Shown piece by piece: positions 46,201 through 54,994 of a stretch of DNA of 64,000 bases (position 1 is its first letter; each line of letters opens with the position of its first letter). The translations under genes were made by a program, and so were the position numbers. The DNA comes from Lactobacillus kimbladii (lineage in GTDB: Bacteria; Bacillota; Bacilli; Lactobacillales; Lactobacillaceae), in contig NZ_SCMB01000001.1 of NCBI RefSeq assembly GCF_014323605.1, positions 124,001 through 188,000 of the forward strand. The letters run 5' to 3'. Below the pieces are notes generated by a model. It did not search any database. It was not told the origin of the DNA and worked only from the letters and a program-made list of their open reading frames with translations.

Positions 46201-47966
46201 TTACCTTCATATTTACGCATAATTCGGCCAACAGCTTGAACTATATCAATTTGAGATTTTTTAGGACTAAAGAAAATAATGCCATCTAAGTTAGGAACAT
46301 CAATTCCTTCAGTTAAAAAACGAACATTTGAAAGAACACGCGCATGATTTTCTTCAATCTTTTCATCAGCTAACCAGTTAATCTCATCTTCTTTTTGCAA
46401 GGCATTTAAACCACCATCAACGTGATGAACATCAATTCGATAGCTATTAGTAGCATTCGGGGCTAAATATTCATTAACAACAGTTTCAAACTCATTAGCG
46501 ATGATTTTCGAATTTTTAATCTTATCAGTGAAAGCTATTGCTCTCTTCATTGGTTTACCTTGAATTTCACCAGTTAAGCCATCTCGTTTAACCATTGCAT
46601 TCCAAACACCTATGATTTTGCCAATATCATTAGGCTCTATTTTATTATCACGAGCTAACATTTGTACCATATTTTTGTCAATATAGTTTTTATTAGTTGC
46701 AAGAACCATTACTTTGTAATCTGATAAATAACCCTGTGTAACAGCATCACCAAAACCTAAACGATAAATTTCTTTACCATAAAATCTTTCATCATCCATT
46801 GATGATACAACAATGCTATTTTGCTCTGCTTTTTTCTTAGAATTTTGATCGTAAATTCTAGGAGTAGCAGTTTGATAAAGACGTAGTTTACCTTTAACAT
46901 TATTGTTTGAATGTACCTCAGTGAAAGCTGTATCATCACCCAATTTAGTAGCTCCAGTAGTTCTATGAGCTTCATCGGCAATAATCAAATCAAATTCAGG
47001 ATAACCTTTTTCTTGAGCATTCTTAATAACATCAATTGATTGATAGGTACTAAAAACAACAGTCATATTGCGACCTAAATCAAGTTGCTGTAATTGCTTA
47101 TAATGAGCCATTAACTCTTCAACATTAGTGGTTGGCTCAAAACCAATGTCTTTAGCGCCAAAATCGTCCTCATTATTATTTTTTCTTTGATTAGCCTTGC
47201 GATCTGAGACGACTGACAATGAGGTAATATGAATATTCTCCGAAACATCATCATTCCAACTAAATAAAGTTTGAGATAAGAGTTGAATACTAGGTACCAA
47301 ATACAAAACATTGAACTTAGTTTTATGCTGGTCTTGCATCAAAGCTTCGGTGATTTTTAAACTGGTAAAGGTTTTTCCTGTTCCTGGTGCCATAATCAAT
47401 TTGCCACGACTATGATTTTTAAAATAAGTAATTGCCTTTTCAACCGCTTCTTTTTGATATTGACGCGGTTTTTTAACTATTTTATTAGATAAATCATTAT
47501 TTTCCTTAGCAAATGAAAATTTCTGCCAATTAATATTTGCATTTTTAAGTTGATTCAGGCCAATAATAGTTATTGGTTTGGTCATAAATTGCATAGCGGC
47601 TTCTGCATTTTTATTGAGCTCATTGGAAGTTGACACTAAGATTCCTGCAGAATAATAGTCTTTACCCGTTTCAGCTAAAAAAGAATTTATAGTTTCTTTG
47701 CCAACCTTACCTTTATAAAACTTAGCCTGAACTGCAGTTAGCTTACCTTCATAATCTTTAGCAACAATGTCAACACCTAAATCTTTTTTCGGAATATGAA
47801 ATTTATCTGGAACTTCGTTTAACAGCCATACACTTTCAAACTTATGCTTATAAACGGGCTCATTTTTTAAATACGAAACCACCATCTTTTCAAACGCTGT
47901 TCCGCGATCTCGTTGTTGATCAAGATTATCATTAATTTGTTTTATTAATTCATCAAAAGTGGCCAA
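43242..47966 (-). CDS. Type ISP single-chain restriction-modification enzyme (LlaGI/LlaBIII-like)
   Basis: One polypeptide of about 1,574 residues that should carry nuclease, ATP-driven translocase, N6-adenine methyltransferase and target recognition. Seen in order: Mrr-like nuclease (LGVDIVAKD then VQAKFYKG, the D...QxK pair near residues 66-82); SF2 helicase with Walker A APGTGKT (~193-199), DEAH in ADEAHR (~331) and VQAVGRIMRKYEG; methyltransferase motif I DPFVGTGTF (~890) and catalytic NPPY (~1005); then a long C-terminal recognition region. Length matches LlaGI-type enzymes. The start is taken as TTG 47966, eight bases after GGTGGAGG; an ATG 18 codons upstream has no site. It protects against unmodified phage or plasmid DNA. 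No partner subunits are needed or seen. Confidence 0.93.
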   Translation of the reverse strand: MATFDELIKQINDNLDQQRDRGTAFEKMVVSYLKNEPVYKHKFESVWLLNEVPDKFHIPKKDLGVDIVAKDYEGKLTAVQAKFYKGKVGKETINSFLAETGKDYYSAGILVSTSNELNKNAEAAMQFMTKPITIIGLNQLKNANINWQKFSFAKENNDLSNKIVKKPRQYQKEAVEKAITYFKNHSRGKLIMAPGTGKTFTSLKITEALMQDQHKTKFNVLYLVPSIQLLSQTLFSWNDDVSENIHITSLSVVSDRKANQRKNNNEDDFGAKDIGFEPTTNVEELMAHYKQLQQLDLGRNMTVVFSTYQSIDVIKNAQEKGYPEFDLIIADEAHRTTGATKLGDDTAFTEVHSNNNVKGKLRLYQTATPRIYDQNSKKKAEQNSIVVSSMDDERFYGKEIYRLGFGDAVTQGYLSDYKVMVLATNKNYIDKNMVQMLARDNKIEPNDIGKIIGVWNAMVKRDGLTGEIQGKPMKRAIAFTDKIKNSKIIANEFETVVNEYLAPNATNSYRIDVHHVDGGLNALQKEDEINWLADEKIEENHARVLSNVRFLTEGIDVPNLDGIIFFSPKKSQIDIVQAVGRIMRKYEGKEYGYIILPIVVSDISNPNLALNNNKEYKAVWQVLNALRSTDERFEAEVNKLDLNKKKSGRINFIGVNSSPDNDVKEDESYDHGHEQLSLALAKEWKEMGDAFYGKVVQHVGDRRYLEDWSEDVADIAKKYILQINGLIANDSGAKAAFDKFLTSLQYNINDSINQEQAIQMLAQHLITEPVFDALFGDYSFVQNNVVSRSINDVISAFKIFGFAKETEKLKPFYDSIKSRASGIDNAAGKQKLIVALYETFFKKGFKKTTEAMGIVFTPIEVVDFIINSVDDALKKYFNKSLADENVHILDPFVGTGTFITRTLQYFKEQMDQGKISYDDILRKYMHELHANEIVLLSYYIAAINIEAVFDEVNGPDHGYVPFDGIVLTDTFESTEREGVLDDDMFDDNDHRLKEQMRQPITVIMSNPPYSAGQKNQNDDNQNVHYPKLDKKIQQIYVANSSSGYSKGTYDTYIKAFRWASDRINDKGIIGFITNGSFLDSSSTDGFRASLYKEFNYLYIFNLRGNARTSGEKRRQEKDNIFGQGTRTPIAISILIKDGSDNHQIFYHDIGDYLSRKEKLNIIKKFGTILNPNIDWDKIEPDNNNDWINRKDPNYQKYTWISDDNNSLKGVFITHALGIVSNRDMWVYGYSAEKVYENVKKLIDNYNNELTNFENCKNKKNFQLNRDTHKIKWTRKLERNFYNFCKIDPDKSKIRTIMYRPFTKKFLYYDRNLVEETRLYYNHFGESNLVIFTTGRSSSKAFSVLVTNLIPDMQAMMNGQGFMRYDNSDKIDELIPNKDNVNKAFADKIGFSLDDTFAYVYGLLNSKEYQEKYANDLKKDLARIPIVKNKEKYVEIGKKLMDLHLNYEEVNVYDKVEIIYNGEYDYKVKKMKFAKKHNNKGKMVNDKTTIIFNDSITISNIPDKAYEYVVNGRSAIEWIMDQYQIKTDEKSGITDDPNDFSDDPKYIFNLLLRIINVSVQTVDLINELPRFEVDE

Positions 47967-48096
47967 ATTTATATCCTCCACCATACTATTTACAATCTTT
48001 ATATGTGTAATTTCCCTCAATTAGAACTTTTTTACATTCCTAATAAAATACATAATCTATAATTTAGATTATATACTTTACAAAAACGCTTAACAA

Positions 48097-48124
48097 AAAA
48101 ATTCTAGTACTCACTAGAATTTTT
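48097..48124 (-). terminator. guaA terminator
   Basis: AAAAATTCTAGT and ACTAGAATTTTT arms (12 bases) with a 4-base loop, then T run on the minus strand. Confidence 0.88.
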
Positions 48125-48210
48125 CTATCTTGCTTAGAAGGTAATCATAGTTTTTTTAATAAGCTTTTAAATACTTTTAAATTTCCTTTCTAGCTTTAAC
48201 TCATAGAGTC

Positions 48211-49767
48211 TTATTCCCACTCAATCGTTGAAGGTGGCTTACTGGTGACATCATAGACTACACGGTTAATGTTTGGCACTTCATCAACAATACGCGTTGA
48301 AATCTTTTGCAAAACATCCCATGGCAAGCGAGCAAAATCAGCGGTCATTCCATCAATTGATGTAACTGCACGAATACCAATAGTATAGTCGTAAGTGCGA
48401 CCGTCACCCATCACGCCCACGGATTTGATACCGGGCAAAACGGTAAAGTATTGCCATACTTTTTCCTGTAAACCAGCCTTTTTAATTTCATCCCGCAAAA
48501 TTGCATCACTGTCACGCACCAGTTTGAGTTTATCCTCAGTTACTTCGCCAATAACGCGAATGCCAAGACCAGGTCCTGGGAATGGCTGACGCCAAACCAA
48601 ATCATGCGGAATGCCTAATTTTTCACCCAGTTCACGCACTTCATCCTTAAATAACTTGCGCAAAGGTTCAATTAATTTAAAATTCAGATCTTTAGGTAAC
48701 CCACCAACGTTATGGTGCGACTTGATTGTCTGGGCAGTATTTGTGCCGCTTTCAATCACATCGGTGTACAGGGTGCCTTGGGCTAAAAAGTCCACATCTT
48801 TAATTTTCTTTGCTTCGTCCGCAAACACCTCAATAAACTCTTTGCCAATGATTTTCCGCTTTTGCTCAGGGTCGGTGACACCTTTCAGTTTATTTAAAAA
48901 GCGCTCTTGGGCATTTACACGAATAATGTTAACGCCTAAATCACGGTTCAAGGCAGCCATAACTTCATCGCCTTCATTTTTGCGCAACATACCGTGATCC
49001 ACAAAAATAGCTGTCAGCTGATTGCCAATTGCTTTGTGCAAAAGTGTCGCCGTGACACTGGAGTCTACTCCACCTGATAGTCCCAGAATTACTTTCTTAT
49101 CCTTCACAGTTTTTCTAATTTCAGAAATTTGCAAGTCAATAAAATCTGTCATTGACCAATCAGCTTTAGCGCCGCAGACTTTAAAGGCAAAATTACGCAA
49201 AATATCAAGACCATATTGCGTATTGCGCACTTCCGCATGGAACTGAATACCATACATTTTGGCTTGATCGTTAGCAATAGCGGCAATCGGGCAATTTTTA
49301 CTTGAAGCAACCGTTTCAAAGCTAGCAGGCGCACCAGTAACCAAATCACCATGACTCATCCACACGTATTCATCTTTGGGCAACCCAGCAAATAAAACGG
49401 AGTTAGTATCTTCAACTTCAATGTCGGCACGACCGTATTCAGAATTATCCGCTTTTTCAACCTTGCCGTTTAAATAAGAAGCCATTAGTTGCATCCCGTA
49501 ACAAATGCCTAAGATAGGAATGCCCAATTTAAAAATTGCAGGATCTACTTTCAAAGCGTTTTGGTCATAAATACTGTTGGGCCCACCTGAAAAAATAATG
49601 CCCTTGGGATTAATCTGCCTTATTTGGTCCATACTAATATCATGCGGCAACAACTCGGAATAAATCCCAAAGTCCCGCAACCGCCTCGTTATTAGTTGAT
49701 TATATTGACTGCCAAAATCAAGCACAATAATCTCATCAAAATCACTAATATTCTTTTTCAACGACAT
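48211..49767 (-). CDS. guaA: GMP synthase (glutamine-hydrolysing)
   Basis: Amidates XMP to GMP. The 518-residue protein has the glutamine amidotransferase domain ([12 protein letters not shown], catalytic Cys89 in GICYGMQL, His/Glu in FHAEV), the ATP pyrophosphatase P-loop SGGVDSS, and the C-terminal dimerisation domain ([22 protein letters not shown]). The ATG at 49767 (MSLKKN) has GGAG five bases upstream; the frame extends further without a site. Divergent from xpt-pbuX, which recover and import xanthine for the same route. Confidence 0.97.
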   Translation of the reverse strand: MSLKKNISDFDEIIVLDFGSQYNQLITRRLRDFGIYSELLPHDISMDQIRQINPKGIIFSGGPNSIYDQNALKVDPAIFKLGIPILGICYGMQLMASYLNGKVEKADNSEYGRADIEVEDTNSVLFAGLPKDEYVWMSHGDLVTGAPASFETVASSKNCPIAAIANDQAKMYGIQFHAEVRNTQYGLDILRNFAFKVCGAKADWSMTDFIDLQISEIRKTVKDKKVILGLSGGVDSSVTATLLHKAIGNQLTAIFVDHGMLRKNEGDEVMAALNRDLGVNIIRVNAQERFLNKLKGVTDPEQKRKIIGKEFIEVFADEAKKIKDVDFLAQGTLYTDVIESGTNTAQTIKSHHNVGGLPKDLNFKLIEPLRKLFKDEVRELGEKLGIPHDLVWRQPFPGPGLGIRVIGEVTEDKLKLVRDSDAILRDEIKKAGLQEKVWQYFTVLPGIKSVGVMGDGRTYDYTIGIRAVTSIDGMTADFARLPWDVLQKISTRIVDEVPNINRVVYDVTSKPPSTIEWE

Positions 49768-49804
49768 CCAAGCTCCTTTACTAACCTTATTTAATACAAT
49801 ATCA

Positions 49805-49833
49805 ACTTTACTAAGAAATAGTTCAGTGGTCAA
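49805..49833 (-). promoter_or_regulatory. Possible guaA promoter
   Basis: TTGACC (49833-49828), 17-base spacer, TAAAGT (49810-49805) on the minus strand, 38 bases before the start codon. Confidence 0.45.
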
Positions 49834-49919
49834 CAATTTTTTAGCGTAGCACTATTAGTTCACGAATATTTTTAAAAGTAATCATATAAATAATTCGAGA
49901 TTTACTTTTAAAATTGGTC

Positions 49920-49948
49920 TTGCACATATTATGCGACTCTGTTACAAT
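49920..49948 (+). promoter_or_regulatory. xpt-pbuX promoter
   Basis: TTGCAC (49920-49925), 17-base spacer, TACAAT (49943-49948). Transcription would begin just before the riboswitch aptamer. Confidence 0.8.
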
Positions 49949-49968
49949 GCTTGCAACAGGAAAATAAA

Positions 49969-50035
49969 TATCTATATATTGCCGTAATGAGGTCGGCAGT
50001 TTCTACTCAGAACCGTAAATTCTGAACTATGGATA
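49969..50035 (+). promoter_or_regulatory. Purine (guanine-type) riboswitch aptamer
   Basis: P1 pairs TATCTATA (49969-49976) with TATGGATA (50028-50035). P2 is TGCCG/CGGCA. J2/3 has the conserved GTTTCTAC. P3 TCAGAA/TTCTGA closes the conserved loop CCGTAAA. J3/1 reads ACTATG with C at the specificity position (as in guanine aptamers; adenine aptamers have T). Loop 2 is AATGAGG rather than the usual GATATGG but keeps the GG for loop-loop pairing. Confidence 0.92.
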
Positions 50036-50067
50036 ATATAGCATTTTGTGCGGCTATTTGCTGCTTT

Positions 50068-50110
50068 AAAGGGCTTTTTTTACCATAGTTTTGGTAGAAA
50101 AAGCCCTTTT
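50068..50110 (+). terminator. Riboswitch expression-platform terminator
   Basis: AAAGGGCTTTTT...ACCA (50068-50085) pairs with TGGT...AAAAAGCCCTTT (50092-50109), then TTTTG. It lies between the aptamer and xpt, so purine binding should stop transcription here. Confidence 0.88.
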
Positions 50111-50128
50111 GTGATGAAGGAGGAAAAA

Positions 50129-50725
50129 GTGAAATTATTAGAAGACCGGATTCGCAGTGACGGAGAAGTTTTACCCGGTAACGTTTTAAAAATCAACTCA
50201 TTTCTAAATCATCAGGTAGATCCCGAACTAATGAAGAAAGTCGGAGAAGAATTTAGTCAACTATTTAAGGATAGTGGTGTCACAAAAGTGTTGACCTGCG
50301 AAGCTTCCGGAATTGCCCCTGGAATAATGACAGCATATGAATTACATGTACCAATGGTCTTTGCTCGCAAGAAAAAGCCTGCAACACTGAATGACGCGGT
50401 TTATTGGGCAGATGTTTATTCTTACACTAAAAAAGTTACCAATCAGATTTGCGTTGAACAAAAGTTCCTGCACAAAGATGACCACCTGTTAATTATCGAT
50501 GATTTTCTAGCAAATGGCGAAGCAGTGAAAGGCATGATCAATATTGCTAACCAAGCTGGTGCTGAGGTAACTGGTGTCGGTATCGTAGTTGCTAAAACAT
50601 TTCAAGGTGGCAGCGAGTGGATTAAAGATCACGGGTATCACCTTGAAGCATTGGCAGAAATCGCTAGTTTGACCAATAGTCAAGTACGTTTTGTGGGGAA
50701 AAATAATGGCAGAAAAAGAAGTTAG
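50129..50725 (+). CDS. xpt: Xanthine phosphoribosyltransferase
   Basis: Salvages xanthine to XMP, which GuaA turns into GMP. The GTG at 50129 (VKLLEDRI) is chosen because GGAGG lies five bases upstream and the resulting 198 residues match Xpt length; longer frames run into the terminator hairpin. Motifs: TCEASGIAPGIMTAYEL, FARKKKPATL and the PRPP-binding LLIIDDFLANGEA. Controlled by the guanine riboswitch. Its last 20 bases overlap pbuX. Confidence 0.97.
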   Translation: MKLLEDRIRSDGEVLPGNVLKINSFLNHQVDPELMKKVGEEFSQLFKDSGVTKVLTCEASGIAPGIMTAYELHVPMVFARKKKPATLNDAVYWADVYSYTKKVTNQICVEQKFLHKDDHLLIIDDFLANGEAVKGMINIANQAGAEVTGVGIVVAKTFQGGSEWIKDHGYHLEALAEIASLTNSQVRFVGKNNGRKRS

Positions 50726-52019
50726 CCAGCAAAAAGCAGCGGTTTTAGGTTTACAGCACTTATTAGCAATGTATTCCGGGGCAGTCGCTGTACCCCTTCT
50801 AATTGGTAATGCACTAAAATTTTCCCCTGCACAAATGACCTATCTAGTTTCAATTGACATTTTCATGTGCGGCCTTGCGACACTTTTGCAATTAATGCGC
50901 AATAAGTACTTTGGTATTGGCTTCCCAGTCATTTTAGGTTGCGCCATTCAAGCAGTTGCCCCCTTGCAAATGATTGGGCAGAAATTCTCAATTAACGACA
51001 TGTATGGTGCCATTATAGTTGCCGGCATTTTTGTCGTTTTAATCTCAGGCGTTTTTGCTAAAATCAAAAAATTCTTTCCACCTGTCGTAACAGGGACCTT
51101 AATCACCACTATTGGCTTAACCCTCGTTCCGGTCGCAATCCAAAATATGGGTGGCGGCAATTCTGCTGCTAAAAGTTTTGGCAGTGGTCAAAATCTCCTT
51201 CTGGCTTTTTGCACCATGTTCATTATCTTGGCATTAGAAATTTGGGCTAAAGGATTCATCAGATCAATTTCAGTTTTAATCGGTCTTGTTGCCGGAACTG
51301 TCATTGCCGCTTGCATGGGACTCGTTTCCTTCACTCCAGTCATGGAAGCATCCTGGTTCCACTTACCTCAACTATTCTATTTTGGAGTGCCGAAATTTGA
51401 ATGGTCTTCCAGCCTGACAATGATCATTATTGCTTTAGTGTCAATGGTTGAGTCTACCGGAGTATTCTTTGCCATTGGTGATCTTTTGCACCATGACGTA
51501 ACCGAAGAAGACTTGAAAAAAGGTTATCGTGCAGAAGGTATCGCCCAAATTTTTGGCGGTTTATTCAATGCGTTTCCTTACACTACTTTCTCTCAAAATG
51601 TTGGTCTTTTGCAATTATCCGGTATTAAAACCAAGCGTCCGATTTATTGGGCCGGCGGATTACTCATGGCTATGGGTTTGTTGCCTAAAATTGGCGCAAT
51701 GGTAACAATCATTCCTACCCCAGTTTTGGGTGGTGCCATGCTGGTCATGTTTACTATGATTGCTGTTCAGGGCATTAAGACTTTAACTAAAGTTGATCTC
51801 AGTGACAATAATAATGTCTTAATTATTGCCATCTCAGTGGGACTTGGACTCGGCGTTACTATTTATCCCCAATTTTTCAAAAACCTGCCGGCTACTGTCC
51901 AATTATTTCTAAGTAATGGGATCGTAATTACCAGCTTGTCAGCTACTATTCTGAATTTCTTACTTAAAGGAGGTGATAGAAAGGCAAAACAAAAAACTCA
52001 AACTGCAAATATCATGTAA
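50706..52019 (+). CDS. pbuX: Xanthine permease (NCS2 family)
   Basis: Proton-linked purine importer with about 12-14 membrane segments, 437 residues. The ATG at 50706 (MAEKEVS) has GGGG seven bases upstream and overlaps xpt by 20 bases. NCS2 features: HLLAMYSGAVAVPLLIGNAL near the N-terminus, VILGCAIQAVAPL, and the signature region VSMVESTGVFFAIGDL plus FPYTTFSQNVGLLQLSGIKT. It supplies the substrate of Xpt under the same riboswitch. Confidence 0.97.
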   Translation: MAEKEVSQQKAAVLGLQHLLAMYSGAVAVPLLIGNALKFSPAQMTYLVSIDIFMCGLATLLQLMRNKYFGIGFPVILGCAIQAVAPLQMIGQKFSINDMYGAIIVAGIFVVLISGVFAKIKKFFPPVVTGTLITTIGLTLVPVAIQNMGGGNSAAKSFGSGQNLLLAFCTMFIILALEIWAKGFIRSISVLIGLVAGTVIAACMGLVSFTPVMEASWFHLPQLFYFGVPKFEWSSSLTMIIIALVSMVESTGVFFAIGDLLHHDVTEEDLKKGYRAEGIAQIFGGLFNAFPYTTFSQNVGLLQLSGIKTKRPIYWAGGLLMAMGLLPKIGAMVTIIPTPVLGGAMLVMFTMIAVQGIKTLTKVDLSDNNNVLIIAISVGLGLGVTIYPQFFKNLPATVQLFLSNGIVITSLSATILNFLLKGGDRKAKQKTQTANIM

Positions 52020-52058
52020 ATAAAATTGTTTTTACCCTTGAGACAATTTTGTTTGCAC

Positions 52059-52094
52059 CAAAAAAGTATCTTCCTGTTAAGAAGATACTTTTTT
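52059..52094. terminator. Terminator after pbuX (also downstream of the phosphotransferase pseudogene)
   Basis: AAAAAAGTATCTTC and GAAGATACTTTTTT pair over 14 bases with a 7-base loop and act in both directions. A second weaker hairpin (AAAATTGT/ACAATTTT) lies directly after the pbuX stop. Confidence 0.9.
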
Positions 52095-52978
52095 AATTTG
52101 TAAATATCAAAGCAGTCATGCTAGCATTGTCGCTATTTTTCTTTCTGACGCCTAAAAATGAAAAACAAGTTGCCAGCATTTGTTCACCAATTTCCTTAAA
52201 TGGCTTATCCTCAATTTTTTCAGTATATTTCATAATCCCAATTGCTGTAATAAAAATGAGAAAGACCTGTGTCACTGGAGTGACTGCAATTTTTTCACCA
52301 CACTTTTCATATCCTTTTACAAAAGAAACAATCAATTCTTTCTTTAAACCAAAATCCTGGTAAAAAAGCTTAATAAAATCCAGATAATTAACCCCCATAC
52401 GAGCTCTCTCAAAATCAATTAAACGAAGATGCCCAGCAACAATTTTATAATTACGTAAACCTACATCCCCATGTAAAACTGTAGTTGCATGTGCTATCAA
52501 GTCTTTTTCAATATCCGCTTTTTGCGCTGTAAATAAAGCTAACACTTGCAGCAATCTGCTTTTAATTTCTTCATTCTGCAAGCTATTGCTATCCGATTTT
52601 GCTTTCTCAAACAATTGATTATTAAGATATATGCCAGAAAAAAGGTTTTACGTTTCGGTGAAAACGAGCTAACTGTGTTCCCATCTTAAATGCTAAATCA
52701 GGGGTAATTTGTCCTTTAACATCAGTTGGTGTCAAATCTTTCATGACCAAAACAAATTGTTGCGTCTGTTTGATAGCAAAAGAGTCTAATACCCGAGTAT
52801 TTATTTGCTGGTTAACAGCTTTTTCAGTTAAAAATTTTCCTGCTTGTGCAAAGACTTTAACAAAAATCACTTGTTTATAAATTTCACTATAACCAAAAAA
52901 GGTGCTGTTTAATGACTGATGCGTTATTTGGGTTAAGTTCGCTTTTAATTTTTTTTGTAAAATTTCCTTAGTTTCCAT
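52093..52978 (-). pseudogene. Aminoglycoside-phosphotransferase-family protein gene, frameshifted
   Basis: Two minus-strand frames together make one APH/choline-kinase-like protein. The first (52978-52622) encodes the N-lobe (EIYKQVIFVKVFAQAGKFLTEKAV) up to FHRNVKPFF and then stops. The second (to 52093) holds the C-lobe with the catalytic loop LHGDVGLRN and the metal-binding LIDFERARMG. A run of six A on the plus strand (52638-52643) lies at the junction: with five, the frame continues as VKPFSGIYLNNQLFEKA. So a single-base expansion in a homopolymer breaks the gene, or it is a sequencing error. The real substrate is unknown; most such genes are not drug-resistance genes. Followed by a shared terminator; ATG at 52978. 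Confidence 0.82.
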
Positions 52979-53089
52979 ATGTATATCTCTTTTAGTCTTT
53001 AGGCTTTCTATAATTCATAATTCACTCGATTTTCTTGCCAATTGAGGTAGCAGTATGAAAACGTACCATAAATAATATTCTTCTTTGTA

Positions 53090-53296
53090 TTAATCATTTT
53101 TTTCGCCTTCATATAAGAACAATTCGTCAACCGTTACCCTTAATATCTGCGCCAAATGAAAAGCGTGTCCTAAAGATGGGTCATACTTATCATTTTCAAT
53201 GGCGTTGATTGTTTGCCGAGTAACATGAGCAGCTGCGGCTAACTGAGCCTGTGAGTACCTCTGCTTTTTACGCAATTGAGCAATTCTATTTTTCAC
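53090..53296 (-). CDS. XRE-family helix-turn-helix regulator
   Basis: A 68-residue protein that is almost entirely one HTH_3 domain (IAQLRKKQRYSQAQLAAAAHVTRQTINAIENDKYDPSLGHAFHLAQ-type). It belongs to the small YozG/Cro-like group. GTG start with AGGAGAG seven bases upstream. A perfect 6-base inverted repeat (GTCAAA-4-TTTGAC) lies just upstream and could be its own operator. No membrane-protein partner, toxin or phage gene is adjacent; the frameshifted phosphotransferase gene is the next gene downstream on the same strand. Confidence 0.92.
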   Translation of the reverse strand: MKNRIAQLRKKQRYSQAQLAAAAHVTRQTINAIENDKYDPSLGHAFHLAQILRVTVDELFLYEGEKND

Positions 53297-53310
53297 TAGT
53301 TCACTCTCCT

Positions 53311-53326
53311 GTCAAACATATTTGAC
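53311..53326. promoter_or_regulatory. Inverted repeat, possible XRE operator
   Basis: GTCAAA, 4-base spacer, TTTGAC, located directly upstream of the ribosome site of the XRE gene. Confidence 0.4.
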
Positions 53327-53436
53327 TATTTTAGTAAATCAACTTTTACATTTTTCGTCAATCCTAAATTAGAATTTAGTTAGAAGCAATAGTTGTCAAA
53401 AGTAATAATAATTTAGGTTTAAGTTTACTCATTTTT

Positions 53437-53466
53437 TTGCAAACAGCCCGCCTTTTTTAATACAAT
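53437..53466 (+). promoter_or_regulatory. pepD promoter
   Basis: TTGCAA (53437-53442), 18-base spacer and TACAAT (53461-53466), 33 bases before the start codon. Confidence 0.7.
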
Positions 53467-53498
53467 ATAGGTTAAGTAATTTTGAAAGGAAAGATTAA

Positions 53499-54914
53499 AT
53501 GAAAAAAGCAGAATGTACGACTATTCTTGTCGGTAAAAATGCCACCATTGACGGTTCAGCCATGATTGCCAGAAGTGAAGACGGTGGCCGTGAAATAATT
53601 CCTGAAGGGTTTGAACTTATTACCCCTGAAAAGCAACCTAAGCACTATGAAAGTGTCATTAGTCACCAAAAGATTGATGATGCAGATTTAGCAGAAAAGC
53701 CTTTACGTTATACCAGTGCACCTGATGTTTCTGGCGAAAGCGGCATCTGGGCTGCGGCCGGAATTAACTCAGAAAACGTGGCAATGACTGCTACTGAAAC
53801 TATTACTACAAATGCACGTATACAAGGGATTGATCCTCTTCTTGTGCACGGTGGTCTGGGAGAAGAAGACTTTGTTACTTTAACATTGCCTTATATCCAC
53901 AGTGCTCTTGATGGCGTTAAGCGCATCGGTTATTTGCTGGAAAAATACGGTACTTACGAAATGAACGGTATGGCTTTTGCCGACCACGATGAAGTTTGGT
54001 ACCTGGAAACTATTGGTGGCCACCACTGGATTGCACGCCGCATCCCTGATGACGCCTACGTTGTTGCTCCTAACCGTTTGAATATCGATGAATTCCACTT
54101 TGGTAAAGATGGTTTCTTGGCAGATGATACCTTAGAAGACTTAATCAAGGAATACCATTTAAATCCTGACCGTGAAGGTTACAACATGCGTCATATCTTT
54201 GGTAGTTCAACTATCAAAGACGCACACTACAACAACCCTCGTGCTTGGTTTGTTCACAATTACTTTGATCCAGAATTTGGTGGTAAGCCAAGTGATCAAG
54301 ACCAACCATTCATTTGCCACGCTAACCGCAAAATTAGTATTGAGGATATTTGTTTTGTTGAAAGTTCACACTATCAAGATACCCCATTTGATCCATACGG
54401 TGATCAGGGTACCCCTGAGCAAAAGAAAACTTACCGTCCAATTGCATTAAACCGTAACTTTGAAACCCATATTTTGCAAGTTAGAAATGATGTTCCAGAG
54501 GAGATTGCTGGTGTGCAATGGCTTTGCTTTGGTCCAAATACCTTTAACAGCTTTGTCCCATTCTATACCAACGTTAATGACACTCCAGCCAGCTTCCAGA
54601 CTGGTCCAAAGTTCGATTTGAATAAAATTTTCTGGTTGAACAAATTAACAGCACAATTAGGTGACACTAACTTTAAGGTCTACGGTGAACTAGAAAATGA
54701 CTTTGAGCAAAAATCATTGGCCCAATGTCACTTCATTCAACATGAAACTGATAAAAAGGCAGTTGGTCTTTCAGGTAAAGAAGCTGAAGATTTATTAACT
54801 GAGGCTAACCAAAAGATGGCTGATCAAGTTTACAACAACACTATTGAACTACTGGGTAACATGGTCAATGAAGGTCATAATCTAGCAACACTTAAGTTTG
54901 ACCTATTAGACTAA
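53499..54914 (+). CDS. pepD: C69 family dipeptidase
   Basis: Cytoplasmic dipeptidase (PepDA-like) of peptide catabolism, 471 residues. The N-terminal nucleophile family is shown by ECTTILVGKNATIDGSAMIARSEDGG with the catalytic Cys6. Other landmarks: GINSENVAMTATETI, the conserved DHDEVWYLETIGGHHWIARRIPDD and CHANRKISIEDI. ATG with GAAAGGAAAG upstream and a good promoter. Monocistronic with a terminator. Lactobacilli commonly carry several paralogues. Confidence 0.95.
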   Translation: MKKAECTTILVGKNATIDGSAMIARSEDGGREIIPEGFELITPEKQPKHYESVISHQKIDDADLAEKPLRYTSAPDVSGESGIWAAAGINSENVAMTATETITTNARIQGIDPLLVHGGLGEEDFVTLTLPYIHSALDGVKRIGYLLEKYGTYEMNGMAFADHDEVWYLETIGGHHWIARRIPDDAYVVAPNRLNIDEFHFGKDGFLADDTLEDLIKEYHLNPDREGYNMRHIFGSSTIKDAHYNNPRAWFVHNYFDPEFGGKPSDQDQPFICHANRKISIEDICFVESSHYQDTPFDPYGDQGTPEQKKTYRPIALNRNFETHILQVRNDVPEEIAGVQWLCFGPNTFNSFVPFYTNVNDTPASFQTGPKFDLNKIFWLNKLTAQLGDTNFKVYGELENDFEQKSLAQCHFIQHETDKKAVGLSGKEAEDLLTEANQKMADQVYNNTIELLGNMVNEGHNLATLKFDLLD

Positions 54915-54994
54915 TAATTATTAAATCGCCCTATTGTAAAAGGTTCGTTTTCATAAGGGTCAAATTCAAAAATTCATAGAACATAGTTATTTAT

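Noticed and set aside
53090-53296. Antitoxin for a toxin-antitoxin pair
   Set aside because: No toxin-like gene is adjacent; the neighbouring gene is a frameshifted phosphotransferase.
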